A DNA stretch of 64,000 bases from Dehalococcoidia bacterium (lineage in GTDB: Bacteria > Chloroflexota > Dehalococcoidia > Lucifugimonadales > UBA1123), in assembly GCA_009838465.1 (NCBI GenBank), contig VXRN01000056.1, positions 1 through 64,000 of the forward strand, written 5' to 3'. The notes beneath the pieces are model-generated. The model was given only the letters and a program-made list of their open reading frames with translations. It had not been told where the DNA came from and ran no database searches. Positions within the stretch are counted from its first letter, which is position 1. The number at the start of each line of letters is the position of its first letter. Of this stretch, positions 24,911 through 33,646 are shown piece by piece. A program made the translations under genes and the position numbers.

Positions 24911-24996
24911 TCGTGGTGACCCTTCGACAAGCTCCCTTCGACAAGCTCAGGACGAACCATGAACGGGTGGCCCTTCGACAGGCTCAGGGCGAACGA
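24911..24996. repeat. Composite repeat, family C (partial copy)
   Basis: Contains CCTTCGACAAGCTC, TTCGACAAGCTCAGGACGAA, CCATGAACGGGTGG and CCTTCGACAGGCTCAGGGCG. It shares these units in the same order with longer copies at 43887-44025 and 61261-61390 but lacks their outer ends. Confidence 0.75.
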
Positions 24997-25163
24997 CAGA
25001 AGTGGTATCGGGGAAATAACCGAAAGATCCTGGATGCCCCTACGGATCGTGCGTCCGACTAAGTATTATTGGTGTATAATTCGGGGCGGCGACGCCGGGA
25101 CGAAGGTTCGCAGACTTCGAGAACGGCTGAACGATGTTGGACAAGACGTAGTAAGGAATGCGC

Positions 25164-26999
25164 ATGAAAATCGCAGTGTGCATCAAGCAGGTCCCCGTAG
25201 TCTCGATGCTCCACTTCGACAACGAGACGCGGCGCATGGTGCGCGAGGGCGTTCCGAATGAAGTGAACCCATACGATGTTCTGGGTATATCGCTCGCCGC
25301 CCGGCTCAAGGCGGAGCATGGCGCCGAGTTCGTCGTTATCACCATGGGGCCACCCCAGGCGTCGGAAGCGCTAGTACAGGCAATGGCGATGGGTGCGGAC
25401 TACGCGATACACCTCAACGACAGGGCGTTCGCCGGGTCGGACACTCTCGCCACGGCGCGAGCGTTGTCCCTCGCGCTTAAGCGCGAGGGATGCGACCTGA
25501 TCATCTGCGGGCGCAACAGTGCCGACTCCGAGACAGGACAGGTGGGGCCGGAGATAGCCGAGATGCTCGGAATTCCGCAGATAACCGCCGTCTCCAAACT
25601 GGACATTGTCCAGGGCGGAAGCTCCCTAACCGCAGTTCGGTTGAACGACGAAGGCCACCAGGAAGTCCAGTGCGACTTTCCGGTTCTAATCAGCGTTACC
25701 GACGGCATTGCGGAAGAGACCTACCCTCGACGCGAGGACATGGAGGAGGCACGACACAAGACGATCTGGGAATTAACTGCCGCCGACCTGTCCGGCGACA
25801 CGTCTCAGTTCGGCGAGAACGGCTCTCCGACATGGGTAAACGACATATTCTCGGTCGAATCAGGACGGACAGGGATGGTCATAAGAGACGCGACGCCGGA
25901 AGACGCCGTGTCGCAGGTGATGGAGTTCCTGGACGAACGAGGCGCTTTCGACGACGACTCATCATCCCGACAGCGGGCCACGTCGCGAGGTCCAAGAGCG
26001 AAGCGCGGAGACTGTGGGGCCATCTGGGTAGCGGCGGAGAACATGGGTGGCAGCGTCCGACCGGTGACGCTGGAACTGCTGGGACGCGCCAGGGAACTTG
26101 CCCCGACTCTTGGAACGAATGTGGAAGCGGTACTCATCGGAAGCGGGGATGAATCCCACATAAGAGAACTCACCGCTCATGGAGCCGACGTCGTACACCT
26201 CGCGGACTCGTCGCGCCTGGAGTTGTACGACACCGAGGCGCACACCGCAATCCTCACGGCAGCGATACGGGAACACTCGCCGTATGCGGTTCTGTTGCCC
26301 TCGACTGCGAACGGACGCGACCTGGCCGCCAGGGTCGCCGGAAGGCTGGGACTGGGTCTGACCGGCGACTGCGTCGGCATAGAGATAGATGACGAAGGCA
26401 GGCTGTCTCAGCTAAAGCCTGCGTTCGGGGGCAGCATAGTCGCTCCGATCCTATCCACGACGCTGCCGAATATGGCGACTATTCGAGCGGGCATCCTGTC
26501 GTCCTGCGAGCCGGACTATTCGATAGAGCCGGTGGTGAACAGGCTGGAAACGGCGGACGCCATACCCTCGCGCTTGCGTGTTATCCAGAACGTATCCGAC
26601 GAATCCGCCGAGGGCGCGGAACTGGAAAGAGCGACGCGAGTGGTGTCGGTCGGAATGGGAATTGGCGGTCCGGAAAACATGGGACCGATCCGCGAATTGG
26701 CCGACGCGCTAGGAGCGTCCATCGGCACGACAAGGGACGTTGCCGACGCCGGATGGCTTCCTCGCCAGTACCAGATAGGGATTTCCGGCAAGTCTGTCGC
26801 CCCCGAACTATACATAGCTGTAGCCCTGCGCGGCCCGTTCAATCACACGGTTGGCATACAGCGTTCAGGCACGATAGTAGCTATCAACAACAGCGCGCGT
26901 TCGCCCATATTCAGGGCCGCCGACTGTGGTATAGTTGGTGACTGGAGAGAGGTTGTTCCGGTTTTTGCCAGAGCGGTCAGGCAACGCCTGGCCGGATGA
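25164..26999 (+). CDS. Fused electron transfer flavoprotein (beta plus alpha)
   Basis: 611 residues. Residues 1 to about 250 are EtfB-like: MKIAVCIKQVPV, the AMP/FAD-binding DLIICGRNSADSETGQVGPEIAEMLGIP, and the recognition-loop region. Residues about 280-611 are EtfA-like, ending in the FAD-binding GIQRSGTIVAINNSARSPIFRAADCGIVGDWREVVP. ETF collects electrons from acyl-CoA and related dehydrogenases. Normally it is two proteins; here one chain joins both, as in some archaea and bacteria. Start chosen at ATG 25164, 6 bases after AAGGA. No ETF-quinone oxidoreductase is nearby. The CDGSH gene follows 51 bases on. Confidence 0.9.
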   Translation: MKIAVCIKQVPVVSMLHFDNETRRMVREGVPNEVNPYDVLGISLAARLKAEHGAEFVVITMGPPQASEALVQAMAMGADYAIHLNDRAFAGSDTLATARALSLALKREGCDLIICGRNSADSETGQVGPEIAEMLGIPQITAVSKLDIVQGGSSLTAVRLNDEGHQEVQCDFPVLISVTDGIAEETYPRREDMEEARHKTIWELTAADLSGDTSQFGENGSPTWVNDIFSVESGRTGMVIRDATPEDAVSQVMEFLDERGAFDDDSSSRQRATSRGPRAKRGDCGAIWVAAENMGGSVRPVTLELLGRARELAPTLGTNVEAVLIGSGDESHIRELTAHGADVVHLADSSRLELYDTEAHTAILTAAIREHSPYAVLLPSTANGRDLAARVAGRLGLGLTGDCVGIEIDDEGRLSQLKPAFGGSIVAPILSTTLPNMATIRAGILSSCEPDYSIEPVVNRLETADAIPSRLRVIQNVSDESAEGAELERATRVVSVGMGIGGPENMGPIRELADALGASIGTTRDVADAGWLPRQYQIGISGKSVAPELYIAVALRGPFNHTVGIQRSGTIVAINNSARSPIFRAADCGIVGDWREVVPVFARAVRQRLAG

Positions 27000-27050
27000 G
27001 CATACGGGACGGCATCCAGAACACATCAGCAGCCCGGAGGTTTTTTCATA

Positions 27051-27254
27051 ATGGCAGACGTCACTATCACTCCCCGTCTGAACGGCCCGTACCTGATACA
27101 GGGCGAATTTGAAGTAGTGGACGCGCAGGGAAACAAGTACAGCGTCGAAGACGACGTCATAGCGCTGTGCCGCTGCGGTCACAGTGAGACTAAGCCCTTC
27201 TGCGACGGAGCGCACCGCCCCGCCGGATTCGAGGCGGACAGCGAAGCGCGGTAG
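27051..27254 (+). CDS. CDGSH iron-sulfur domain protein
   Basis: 67 residues. The motif CRCGHSETKPFCDGAH at about residues 40-55 carries the three Cys and one His that bind a [2Fe-2S] cluster in CDGSH (mitoNEET-like) proteins. An N-terminal beta-strand region (ITPRLNGPYLIQGEFEVVDAQG) is typical of the bacterial short form. GGAGG precedes the ATG. It directly follows the fused ETF, so it may take part in electron transfer with it, though this is inference. Confidence 0.9.
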   Translation: MADVTITPRLNGPYLIQGEFEVVDAQGNKYSVEDDVIALCRCGHSETKPFCDGAHRPAGFEADSEAR

Positions 27255-27282
27255 GTCAGACGATTAGAAGCATTTTGAACCT

Positions 27283-27311
27283 CGGGGATGGCACAATTAC
27301 AGCCATCCCCG
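27283..27311 (+). terminator. Terminator-like hairpin after the CDGSH gene
   Basis: Perfect 10-bp stem (CGGGGATGGC 27283-27292 / GCCATCCCCG 27302-27311) with a 9-base loop, followed by AATTTAT. It lies 28 bases after the CDGSH stop and before the promoter of the next gene. Confidence 0.7.
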
Positions 27312-27351
27312 AATTTATCCAAGGGCAACACTGCCCGTCCTGATATGTCTG

Positions 27352-27380
27352 TTGACTGAATATCTTCACACTCATATAAT
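27352..27380 (+). promoter_or_regulatory. Strong sigma-70-type promoter
   Basis: TTGACT (27352-27357), exactly 17 bases, TATAAT (27375-27380), 57 bases before the ATG of the first peptide-binding lipoprotein. The sequence around it (GTTGACTGAA...CATATAAT) is nearly repeated at 31612-31640. Confidence 0.75.
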
Positions 27381-27437
27381 TCGCTAATTACGCCATTCCC
27401 ACAAACGGGGATCAGCAATCAGACTAGGAGAAAGACC

Positions 27438-29231
27438 ATGAAACGAATCCATTGGACGATGCTCGGGCTGACGCTGGCCCTTGTTTTCATACTGGCCTGC
27501 GCGAGCGCGGACGAAACTGCGCCCGCGGCGCCGGTAGCTCCGGCGCCGGCCGAGCCTGCAATGGCCGCCGCCGCGCCCGCTATGCCGCAGCCTGCCTCGC
27601 CCCAGCAGCCTGCGGCTCCAGCCGCCGCGGCCCCAGCCGCGCCGGCGATGGCGGTGCCGACGGTCGTCGCGCCGGTGGCACAGCCGACCCCGAGGGTGTA
27701 TTCGGCAGTCCCTACCCCGGTTACGACGGGTATGCCAGTCTATGGAGGTTCGCTCAAGATAGTGCCGCAGGGCAGCTTGAAGTCGGTTGACCCCCAGTGG
27801 ACGACGCTCATCGTTACCGCGCACGTCGCTCGGCACACAATGGAAGGCCTGTTCCAGTTGGACGATTCCTTCAGCCCCGCGCCGATGCTGGTGAACGACT
27901 GGGACATCAGTGAGGACGGCCTTACCTGGAGATTCAACCTGCGCGACGATCTCATGTACCATGATGGCAGGGCGGTCACCGCCTCCGACGTGGTCGGCTC
28001 TTTCGACAGGGTCAAAGAGAAGGCGGGTATGTATAAGCGGCTGTTGGGTGAGTTCGGAGCGGACATGACCGCCGACAGCGACTCTTCCATCATAATCACG
28101 CTGACGGAGCCGACCGCGCTGGTGCTGGACTCGATTCACACGAACCAGAGCTTCGCTCCATACGTGCTTCCTGAAGAGATACACACGCTTCCGCAGTCCG
28201 AGTCCTCTCAGACGGTGATGGGTACAGGCCCGTTCAAGTTCGTGAGCTGGGCGCCGGGCGACAGGTGGATAGCTGAGCGCTGGGTGGACTACGCCAAGCG
28301 CGACGAGCCGACATCCGCTCTCGCGGGCGGTCATACGGTGTATGTGGACACCATCGAGTGGATCGAGATACCGGACATGGCATCCCGTATCGCGGCTATC
28401 ACTGTCGGACAGGTACACGCTCTCGACGAATTCAAGGCGGACTTCGTTCCTCAGATCAAGGACAACCCTGATCTGAACCTGTTCATCAACAAGCCCGGCA
28501 ACGGCACGGCGGTATGGCTAAACCACCTGAAGCCGCCGTTCAACGACAAGCGCGTCCGTCGCGCACTCCAGCTCGCTTACCCGATGGAGCGCGCTCTGAC
28601 CGCCGCAGTCGGCGACCCAGAGTTCTGGAGCCTTTGCACCAATTACCAAGCCTGCTTCACGCGCTGGGATACCGACGCGGGATCCGAGGGGCGCTACAAC
28701 GTCCAGGATGTGGAAGCGGCCAAGGCGCTGATCGCCGAAGCGGGAGTCGAAGGCATGGAGGTTCGCGTCATGCAGCCTCTCGACATGCCGGTTCTACCCG
28801 ACCTCGCCGCAGTAACCGCCGAGGTGCTCACAGAGCTGGGATTCGACGTGGACCTGCAGCCTATGGACTGGGCCACGCTGGGAACACGCAGAGCCGACCC
28901 TGAACTCTGGGAGGCATTCCACACCTGGAGCGGCACCGGGCGAGTTCTCGGACCTCTCACAAATACGTCCCTGCAGAAGGACGGCTGGTTCAACAGGTAC
29001 CAGGACGAATCGGGCAAGATGACCGAGCTTATGAACAAGTTCGCAAGGGCCAAGTCTGCCGATGAGCAGTTCGCGATCTGGGAAGAGATAAATGCCTTCG
29101 CGTTCGAGGATATGCCCATGATAAGAATTGGTGACTTCTATCCTCCTCTCGCCTCCAGAAAAGAGGTGAAGAACTGGAATCCGATTCCGTTCCCGGTACT
29201 TTGGGACACGTGGATCGAGGAAGACAATTAA
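27438..29231 (+). CDS. Family 5 ABC substrate-binding lipoprotein
   Basis: 597 residues. Signal peptide with lipobox FILAC, lipidated Cys21. Residues about 27-90 are a Pro/Ala/Val-rich linker (APAAPVAPAPAEPAM...) that would hold the binding domain away from the membrane. The DppA/OppA-like fold follows: GSLKIVPQGSLKSVDPQWTT, LVNDWDISEDGLTWRFNLRDDLMYHDGRAVTASDV, GTGPFKF. It captures peptides, nickel chelates or other small organics outside the cell. Its own strong promoter lies upstream; a hairpin separates it from the permease genes. No cognate ATPase is in the window. Confidence 0.92.
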   Translation: MKRIHWTMLGLTLALVFILACASADETAPAAPVAPAPAEPAMAAAAPAMPQPASPQQPAAPAAAAPAAPAMAVPTVVAPVAQPTPRVYSAVPTPVTTGMPVYGGSLKIVPQGSLKSVDPQWTTLIVTAHVARHTMEGLFQLDDSFSPAPMLVNDWDISEDGLTWRFNLRDDLMYHDGRAVTASDVVGSFDRVKEKAGMYKRLLGEFGADMTADSDSSIIITLTEPTALVLDSIHTNQSFAPYVLPEEIHTLPQSESSQTVMGTGPFKFVSWAPGDRWIAERWVDYAKRDEPTSALAGGHTVYVDTIEWIEIPDMASRIAAITVGQVHALDEFKADFVPQIKDNPDLNLFINKPGNGTAVWLNHLKPPFNDKRVRRALQLAYPMERALTAAVGDPEFWSLCTNYQACFTRWDTDAGSEGRYNVQDVEAAKALIAEAGVEGMEVRVMQPLDMPVLPDLAAVTAEVLTELGFDVDLQPMDWATLGTRRADPELWEAFHTWSGTGRVLGPLTNTSLQKDGWFNRYQDESGKMTELMNKFARAKSADEQFAIWEEINAFAFEDMPMIRIGDFYPPLASRKEVKNWNPIPFPVLWDTWIEEDN

Positions 29232-29549
29232 GAATTGAGAATCAGGACTTAGGCTTAAGAAGTGGAGTGGTGAAGGCGTCGGTGATATACTGCCGACGCC
29301 TTCATTAGTCTTGGCAGCAGTATAATCGCGGGGATTAACTGCCCGTTGACCCAACAGCGCAGAGAGTTCAAACATGGTCACCCGGAGCTTACCTACAAAG
29401 CCTCGCTCAACGGACTGCACGGACAAGCGCGAGACTTACGCTGAGTACAGTGTGGGCGAGTACTGGCGGTTCGACCATTCGGGAGGCGAGTATCACGATG
29501 CGCCGCTGGCCGGCGACAGACTTGTGATTGGAGAGTTGGTTAGGTATAG
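29232..29549. other. 318-base gap with terminator and gene remnant
   Basis: Contains the hairpin at 29272-29303, a GTATAATCG -10-like sequence near 29319-29327 without a good -35, and the Uma2-like remnant at 29374-29565 that runs into the permease gene. Nothing else recognised. Confidence 0.6.
29272..29303 (+). terminator. Hairpin between binding protein and permease
   Basis: 11-bp perfect stem (GAAGGCGTCGG 29272-29282 / CCGACGCCTTC 29293-29303), 10-base loop, followed by ATTAGTCTT. It probably terminates or stabilises the lipoprotein transcript, so that the permease is made at a lower level. Confidence 0.65.
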
Positions 29550-29565
29550 ATGTCCGGGTACATAA
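29374..29565 (+). pseudogene. Remnant of a Uma2-family endonuclease gene
   Basis: A 63-codon frame. The segment DKRETYAEYSVGEYWRFDHS then GGEYHDAPLAGDRLV matches the C-terminal half of Uma2 (DUF820) PD-(D/E)XK-like proteins, in which a GV-x-EYW-x-D core is typical. Full family members are near 190-210 residues; here the N-terminal half with the first catalytic acid is missing and the C-terminus is out of register. It overlaps the start of the permease gene by 16 bases. It is probably a decayed mobile or selfish gene fragment. Confidence 0.6.
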
Positions 29566-30491
29566 TAAGAAGACTGTTCGCGAGCATCCCGGTGATACTC
29601 CTGGTGGGGGTAATCACTTTCTCCATTCTGCACATCGCGCCCGGCGACCCCGCGGTGCTGATGGCGGGCGAGGAGGCGACGCCCGAGGACGTGGAGAAGA
29701 TGCGGCAGGCGCTCGGCTTCGACAAGCCTTTCTACGTGCAGTTCGGAGTATGGGTGGGGAATCTGTTGCGTGGGGACCTGGGCACCTCGATATTCTCCAA
29801 GCACACGATAACGAGCCTGATGGCGCCACGCCTGCAGCCCACGCTGAGTCTCGGGATGCTGGCCATCGTCCTGTCTATACTGTTTGGGATACCCATGGGC
29901 GTAATTGCCGCATGGAAAGTTGGCAGCTTTACAGACAGGGGCGTCATGGTGTTCGCGGTGCTGGGATTCAGCGTTCCGGTCTTCTGGCTGGGGTTCATAT
30001 TCATATGGCTGTTCGCCGTGCATTTCAGGATATTCCCGGCGGTGGGGTTCGTGCCGATAAGCGAAGGGGTGCTTCCATATCTCAAGAGCCTCACTCTGCC
30101 CGCGCTGGCCAACGCGATCCCATTCTCGGCGCTCGTAGCGCGTATGACGCGCTCGACGATGGTCGAGGTTCTCCAGGAAGACTACATAAGAACGGCGAGG
30201 GCTAAGGGGCTGGCGGAGTTCGGAGTGATAGGGCGACACGCGCTCAGAAATGCCTCGATTCCCATCGTGACGGTCATAGGCCTCGTGTTCGCCGCTCTGG
30301 TCAGCGGGGCGGTGGTGACGGAAACTGTGTTCGCCATACCCGGGCTCGGGAGACTGCTGGTTGACGGCGTGGTGAGAAGGGATTATCCGATAGTCCAGGC
30401 GATGCTGATGGTGACAGCGGTCAGCTATGTGTTCGTGAATTTGGTCATTGATATATTCTACGCTTATCTGGATCCGAGGATCCGGTATTGA
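29550..30491 (+). CDS. DppB-type ABC transporter permease
   Basis: 313 residues, six predicted membrane helices. N-terminal MSGYIIRRLFASIPVILLVGVITFSILHIAPGDPA is the hallmark of DppB-like permeases. The EAA loop RTARAKGLAEFGVIGRHALRNASIPIV near residue 211 is the docking site for an ATPase. It forms the channel with the DppC-type protein encoded next. Its start overlaps a Uma2-like remnant; no clear Shine-Dalgarno sequence precedes the ATG. It presumably pairs with the lipoprotein at 27438. Confidence 0.92.
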   Translation: MSGYIIRRLFASIPVILLVGVITFSILHIAPGDPAVLMAGEEATPEDVEKMRQALGFDKPFYVQFGVWVGNLLRGDLGTSIFSKHTITSLMAPRLQPTLSLGMLAIVLSILFGIPMGVIAAWKVGSFTDRGVMVFAVLGFSVPVFWLGFIFIWLFAVHFRIFPAVGFVPISEGVLPYLKSLTLPALANAIPFSALVARMTRSTMVEVLQEDYIRTARAKGLAEFGVIGRHALRNASIPIVTVIGLVFAALVSGAVVTETVFAIPGLGRLLVDGVVRRDYPIVQAMLMVTAVSYVFVNLVIDIFYAYLDPRIRY

Positions 30492-30554
30492 TTAGTTAAG
30501 AGTTTTCAGTTGTCAGCTTTCAGATGCCGGCAAGTCTTGATTTCTACCAAGTGG

Positions 30555-30574
30555 ATACCCGCTTTCGCGGGTAT
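30555..30574. repeat. Short palindrome, family D
   Basis: ATACCCGC-TTTC-GCGGGTAT, an 8-bp perfect stem, within GTGGATACC...GGTATGACG between the two permease genes. A second copy is at 48563-48582 (ATTCCCGC...GCGGGAAT), and a degraded one at 4431-4460. Confidence 0.8.
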
Positions 30575-30592
30575 GACGAAGCAGGATTGTAA

Positions 30593-31471
30593 TTGACTGA
30601 AACCCAACAGATTCCGGCAAGAGCGCATCGCGGACTTATACGCGGCTCGATGTTCGCGCTCAGGCGAAACCCGAATATGCTTATTGGCAGCGTGATCTTA
30701 GCCGTGGTGGTGGTCATTGCCTTGGTCTCGCCTTACCTAACACGCACCGACCCCTCGGCGCTGAACCCGTTCGACCGGCTCCAGGCTCCGAGCTCACTAC
30801 ACTGGTTCGGCGCGGATCACCTGGGCAGGGACGTGTTCGACAGGACTCTGGTGGGCAGCAGGATATCCTTGCTAGTGGGCTTCTCGGTGGGGCTTGTTAC
30901 TTCCGTCGCCGGGTTGCTGATTGGTCTCGTTTCGGGCTACTACCGCCGCCTAGACAACGTCATCATGCGATTCATGGACGGCCTGATGGCGTTCCCGTCG
31001 CTGCTCCTTGCGCTCGCGCTGATCGCGGTGCTGGGAGCCAGCGTATTCAACGTCATACTCGTCATATGCGTCGTTGATACGCCCAGAATGGTGCGCGTGG
31101 TCAGGGGCTCGGTGCTGTCGCTTAGAGAGCAGCAGTTCGTCGAGGCCGCGAATGCAATCGGCACGCCGGCATGGAGAATCCTGCTGCGTCACATCGCACC
31201 GAATACGTTCGCGCCAGTCATGGTGCAGGCGACGTTCATCTTCGCCCTGGCGATAATCGTGGAGGCCAATCTCAGCTTCCTGGGCGCGGGAGTTCCACCC
31301 TCGATTCCAAGCTGGGGCAACATCATGGGACAGGGACGCACGTATCTCCAGATCGCGGTGTGGGTTACGTTCTTCCCCGGTTTGTTCCTGTCGCTGTGCG
31401 TTCTCTCGATCAATCTCGTCGGCGACGGACTGAGGGATACCCTGGACCCCAGGTTCTCCAGAAGGGCTTGA
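30593..31471 (+). CDS. DppC-type ABC transporter permease
   Basis: 292 residues, six predicted membrane helices after a cytoplasmic N-terminus. Motifs: RNPNMLIGSVILAVVVVIALVSPYL, HWFGADHLGRDVFDR (the family's GTD-x-x-GRD region), and EAA loop EAANAIGTPAWRILLRHIAPN. It pairs with the DppB-type protein 101 bases upstream. The likely start is TTG 30593 with AGGA 6 bases before it. No ATP-binding subunit gene follows, unlike typical dppABCDF operons. Confidence 0.92.
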   Translation: MTETQQIPARAHRGLIRGSMFALRRNPNMLIGSVILAVVVVIALVSPYLTRTDPSALNPFDRLQAPSSLHWFGADHLGRDVFDRTLVGSRISLLVGFSVGLVTSVAGLLIGLVSGYYRRLDNVIMRFMDGLMAFPSLLLALALIAVLGASVFNVILVICVVDTPRMVRVVRGSVLSLREQQFVEAANAIGTPAWRILLRHIAPNTFAPVMVQATFIFALAIIVEANLSFLGAGVPPSIPSWGNIMGQGRTYLQIAVWVTFFPGLFLSLCVLSINLVGDGLRDTLDPRFSRRA

Positions 31472-31611
31472 TTCCTTAGCTTTCAGTTCCTGGGCTGAGT
31501 TCTTTTGTGACGGTTGACAGAAGTCGCCCTCATCCCCGTATCTGAGTGCGATGCAAGTTGTAACGTTCCTTCCTCCGTCGAGGCAGAGGGGGTCTTTCTG
31601 CATTGCGCTTA

Positions 31612-31640
31612 TTGACTGAAAAAAAATTCAGCCATATAAT
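31612..31640 (+). promoter_or_regulatory. Strong sigma-70-type promoter, twin of 27352
   Basis: TTGACT (31612-31617), 17 bases, TATAAT (31635-31640). Flanks match the first promoter (TTGACTGAA, CCATATAATCTCG versus TCATATAATTCG). The leader to the ATG at 31755 is about 110 bases. Confidence 0.75.
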
Positions 31641-31754
31641 CTCGTCAACGTTCAGGGCCAAACGTCCTGGGGACCGTGTGGCAGGATTGGATTCGAGTGA
31701 ACCAGAGACATCGAGAATCCGTTGTAAAGAGTACCCATAGCAGGGAGGACATTC

Positions 31755-33614
31755 ATGCGACATACTAATTGGATAATACCGGCGCTGGCAGCGATACTGT
31801 TATTTGCGCTGGCGTGCTCGAGTTCGGAAGCGCCGGAAGCGCCGGCCCAGCCGCAGGCTCCGGCTCCCGCCGCGCCCGCTCCAGCAGCTCCGGCGGCCTC
31901 GATGCAGCAGCCCGCAGCTCCGCAGGCCCCGGCCCCGGCAGCGCCCGCGGCGGCAGCGGCACAAGCTCCCGCGGGAACGCAGGCACAGGCGCCGTCCGTC
32001 GCCTCTATGAGACCCGAGCCACGGCCCATCATGATGGAGGGCGAGGGCAAGTTCGGCGGCACGCTCAAATACGTGCCGCAGGGTTCGATCAAGTTCATAG
32101 ACCCGATGGCTACGGGCGCAATCGTAACCGGAACGGTCGGTCGCCACTCATACGACCAGCTTTTCTGGCGAAACGCCAACTACGAGATATTCCCGCAGAT
32201 GCTGGAAAGCTGGGACATTAGCGAGGACGGCACAGCGTACACCTTCAAGGTGAGGGGCGGCCAGATGTTCCATAACGGAGACCCACTCCGAATGGTGGAC
32301 ATAGCCGAGTCCCACAACCGCTTCGCGCGTGTTGACCCGCTTGGCCGCCAGTTGCTCGACATCTCCGCCGGAAACGCCGGCAAAGAACGCCCAGACCAGG
32401 TGTTCAACCAGACGCTGGACGAAGCTAACAACACCATCGTAATGACGTTCGAGCAGCCCACCGCGATGGTGCTCGAATTCCTGGCTCAACTAGACCCGCG
32501 CCAGCCGTCCATCATGCACGAGGACATCTGGTCCGTAGCGCCGGGCCAGCCGGTGGACATCGGCATAGGCACAGCGGCATACGAGTTGGTCGAATGGATA
32601 CCCGGCGAGGTGCTGAAGTTCGAGAAGTTCATGGACTACGTTCCCAACACGGGCGAGCCCTGGGACTTCACCAAGGGCGAGATAACGCAGTACCTGGACG
32701 GCTTCGACGCGCTGGACATACCTGACCATGCCACCCGAGTCGCCGCCATTCAGACCGGCGAGGTTGACGTTCTGGACGACTTCAGGATTGACCTTGCGCA
32801 GACGCTGACCGGAGCGGCGGGCGTGGAGTGGTCGCCAATCCGGGACGGCAACTACGGCGGAACATCCTTCAATCTCAACCATCCGCCTTTCGACACGAGC
32901 GAAGCGGGCAGACTCTCCAGGCAGGCGGTGTACGCGGTCGCTCCGAACGACAGGATAATGCAGGCGGCTGTGGGCGACGAGAGTATGTGGACCGAGTGCT
33001 ACCTAGTCATCCACTGCGGCACCCCGTGGGGTTCTGTGGTCTCCGATGAAATTCAGGCTCAGGGAATCAAGACCAGGAGCGGCGACTTGGAGACAGCCAA
33101 GCGCCTGCTGGACGAAGCTGAAGCGCTCCGCCCCGGCACTAAGGACATGGATGTCAGGATCATCGCCGCCTCGGATATGCCATTCATGCCCGAGGCAGGC
33201 TTGGTCATGCACGAAGCCATGAAGGAAATGGGATTCACCAATGTCGAGTTGGTATCCCTTGACTGGGCCTCCCGCGTAGCCCTCACAGGATCTGAAGGTC
33301 CTTGGGAAATCGCCACAACATGGTCCAACTTCGCCAACGGATTGAATCCACTCGCGCCGCATATGCCCGGCCCTACCAGCGCCGCGGGCTACGACGAGCC
33401 CAGAATGGCAGACCTGCGCGGTGAGTTCCTCGTAGAGACAGACCCAGAAATCCTGCAGAATCTCTACGATGAGATGAACCGCACGATCTATAACAACCCT
33501 CACTCGATCAACCACTTCATGTTCTCGCCACCTCGCGCGATTCGAGCGGATGTGAAGGGGTTCTGCTTAGATTGCCTGTTCCCCATACTTCACAACGTGT
33601 GGCTTGATAGGTAA
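31755..33614 (+). CDS. Family 5 ABC substrate-binding lipoprotein, second copy
   Basis: 619 residues. Lipobox FALAC with Cys21, then a Pro/Ala/Gln linker to about residue 85 (APAQPQAPAPAAPAPAAPAA...). The binding domain follows: GGTLKYVPQGSIKFIDPMAT, MLESWDISEDGTAYTFKVRGGQMFHNGDPL. It is a clear paralogue of the protein at 27438 with the same architecture. GGGAGG precedes the ATG. It is followed by a hairpin at 33647-33670 and its own permease pair. Substrate is likely a peptide or other small organic compound, possibly different from that of the first system. Confidence 0.92.
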   Translation: MRHTNWIIPALAAILLFALACSSSEAPEAPAQPQAPAPAAPAPAAPAASMQQPAAPQAPAPAAPAAAAAQAPAGTQAQAPSVASMRPEPRPIMMEGEGKFGGTLKYVPQGSIKFIDPMATGAIVTGTVGRHSYDQLFWRNANYEIFPQMLESWDISEDGTAYTFKVRGGQMFHNGDPLRMVDIAESHNRFARVDPLGRQLLDISAGNAGKERPDQVFNQTLDEANNTIVMTFEQPTAMVLEFLAQLDPRQPSIMHEDIWSVAPGQPVDIGIGTAAYELVEWIPGEVLKFEKFMDYVPNTGEPWDFTKGEITQYLDGFDALDIPDHATRVAAIQTGEVDVLDDFRIDLAQTLTGAAGVEWSPIRDGNYGGTSFNLNHPPFDTSEAGRLSRQAVYAVAPNDRIMQAAVGDESMWTECYLVIHCGTPWGSVVSDEIQAQGIKTRSGDLETAKRLLDEAEALRPGTKDMDVRIIAASDMPFMPEAGLVMHEAMKEMGFTNVELVSLDWASRVALTGSEGPWEIATTWSNFANGLNPLAPHMPGPTSAAGYDEPRMADLRGEFLVETDPEILQNLYDEMNRTIYNNPHSINHFMFSPPRAIRADVKGFCLDCLFPILHNVWLDR

Positions 33615-33646
33615 ACGGTCCCAAACTAATGGACGTAAACGGCGCG

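Larger units (their letters stand above)
24713..25163. other. 451-base intergenic stretch with composite repeat
   Basis: Divergent intergenic region between the unrecognised protein and the ETF gene. It contains the minus promoter at 24762-24790, a GGGCGCCC/GGGACGCCCC hairpin near 24842-24866 and family C repeats at 24911-24996 (three CTTCGACA-rAGCTCAG units in direct and altered form). A TATAAT at 25075-25080 may belong to the ETF promoter, though no good -35 accompanies it. No gene seen. Confidence 0.6.

Noticed and set aside
24911-24996. Possible CRISPR array because of spaced repeats of about 20 bases
   Set aside because: Units are few, unequal in spacing and found as a composite elsewhere in the window; no cas genes are present.
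31769-32221. Gly/Ser/Arg-rich frames overlapping the start of the second binding lipoprotein, on both strands
   Set aside because: They arise from the repetitive GC-rich codons of the Pro/Ala linker; only the lipoprotein frame has a signal peptide, ribosome-binding site and promoter.
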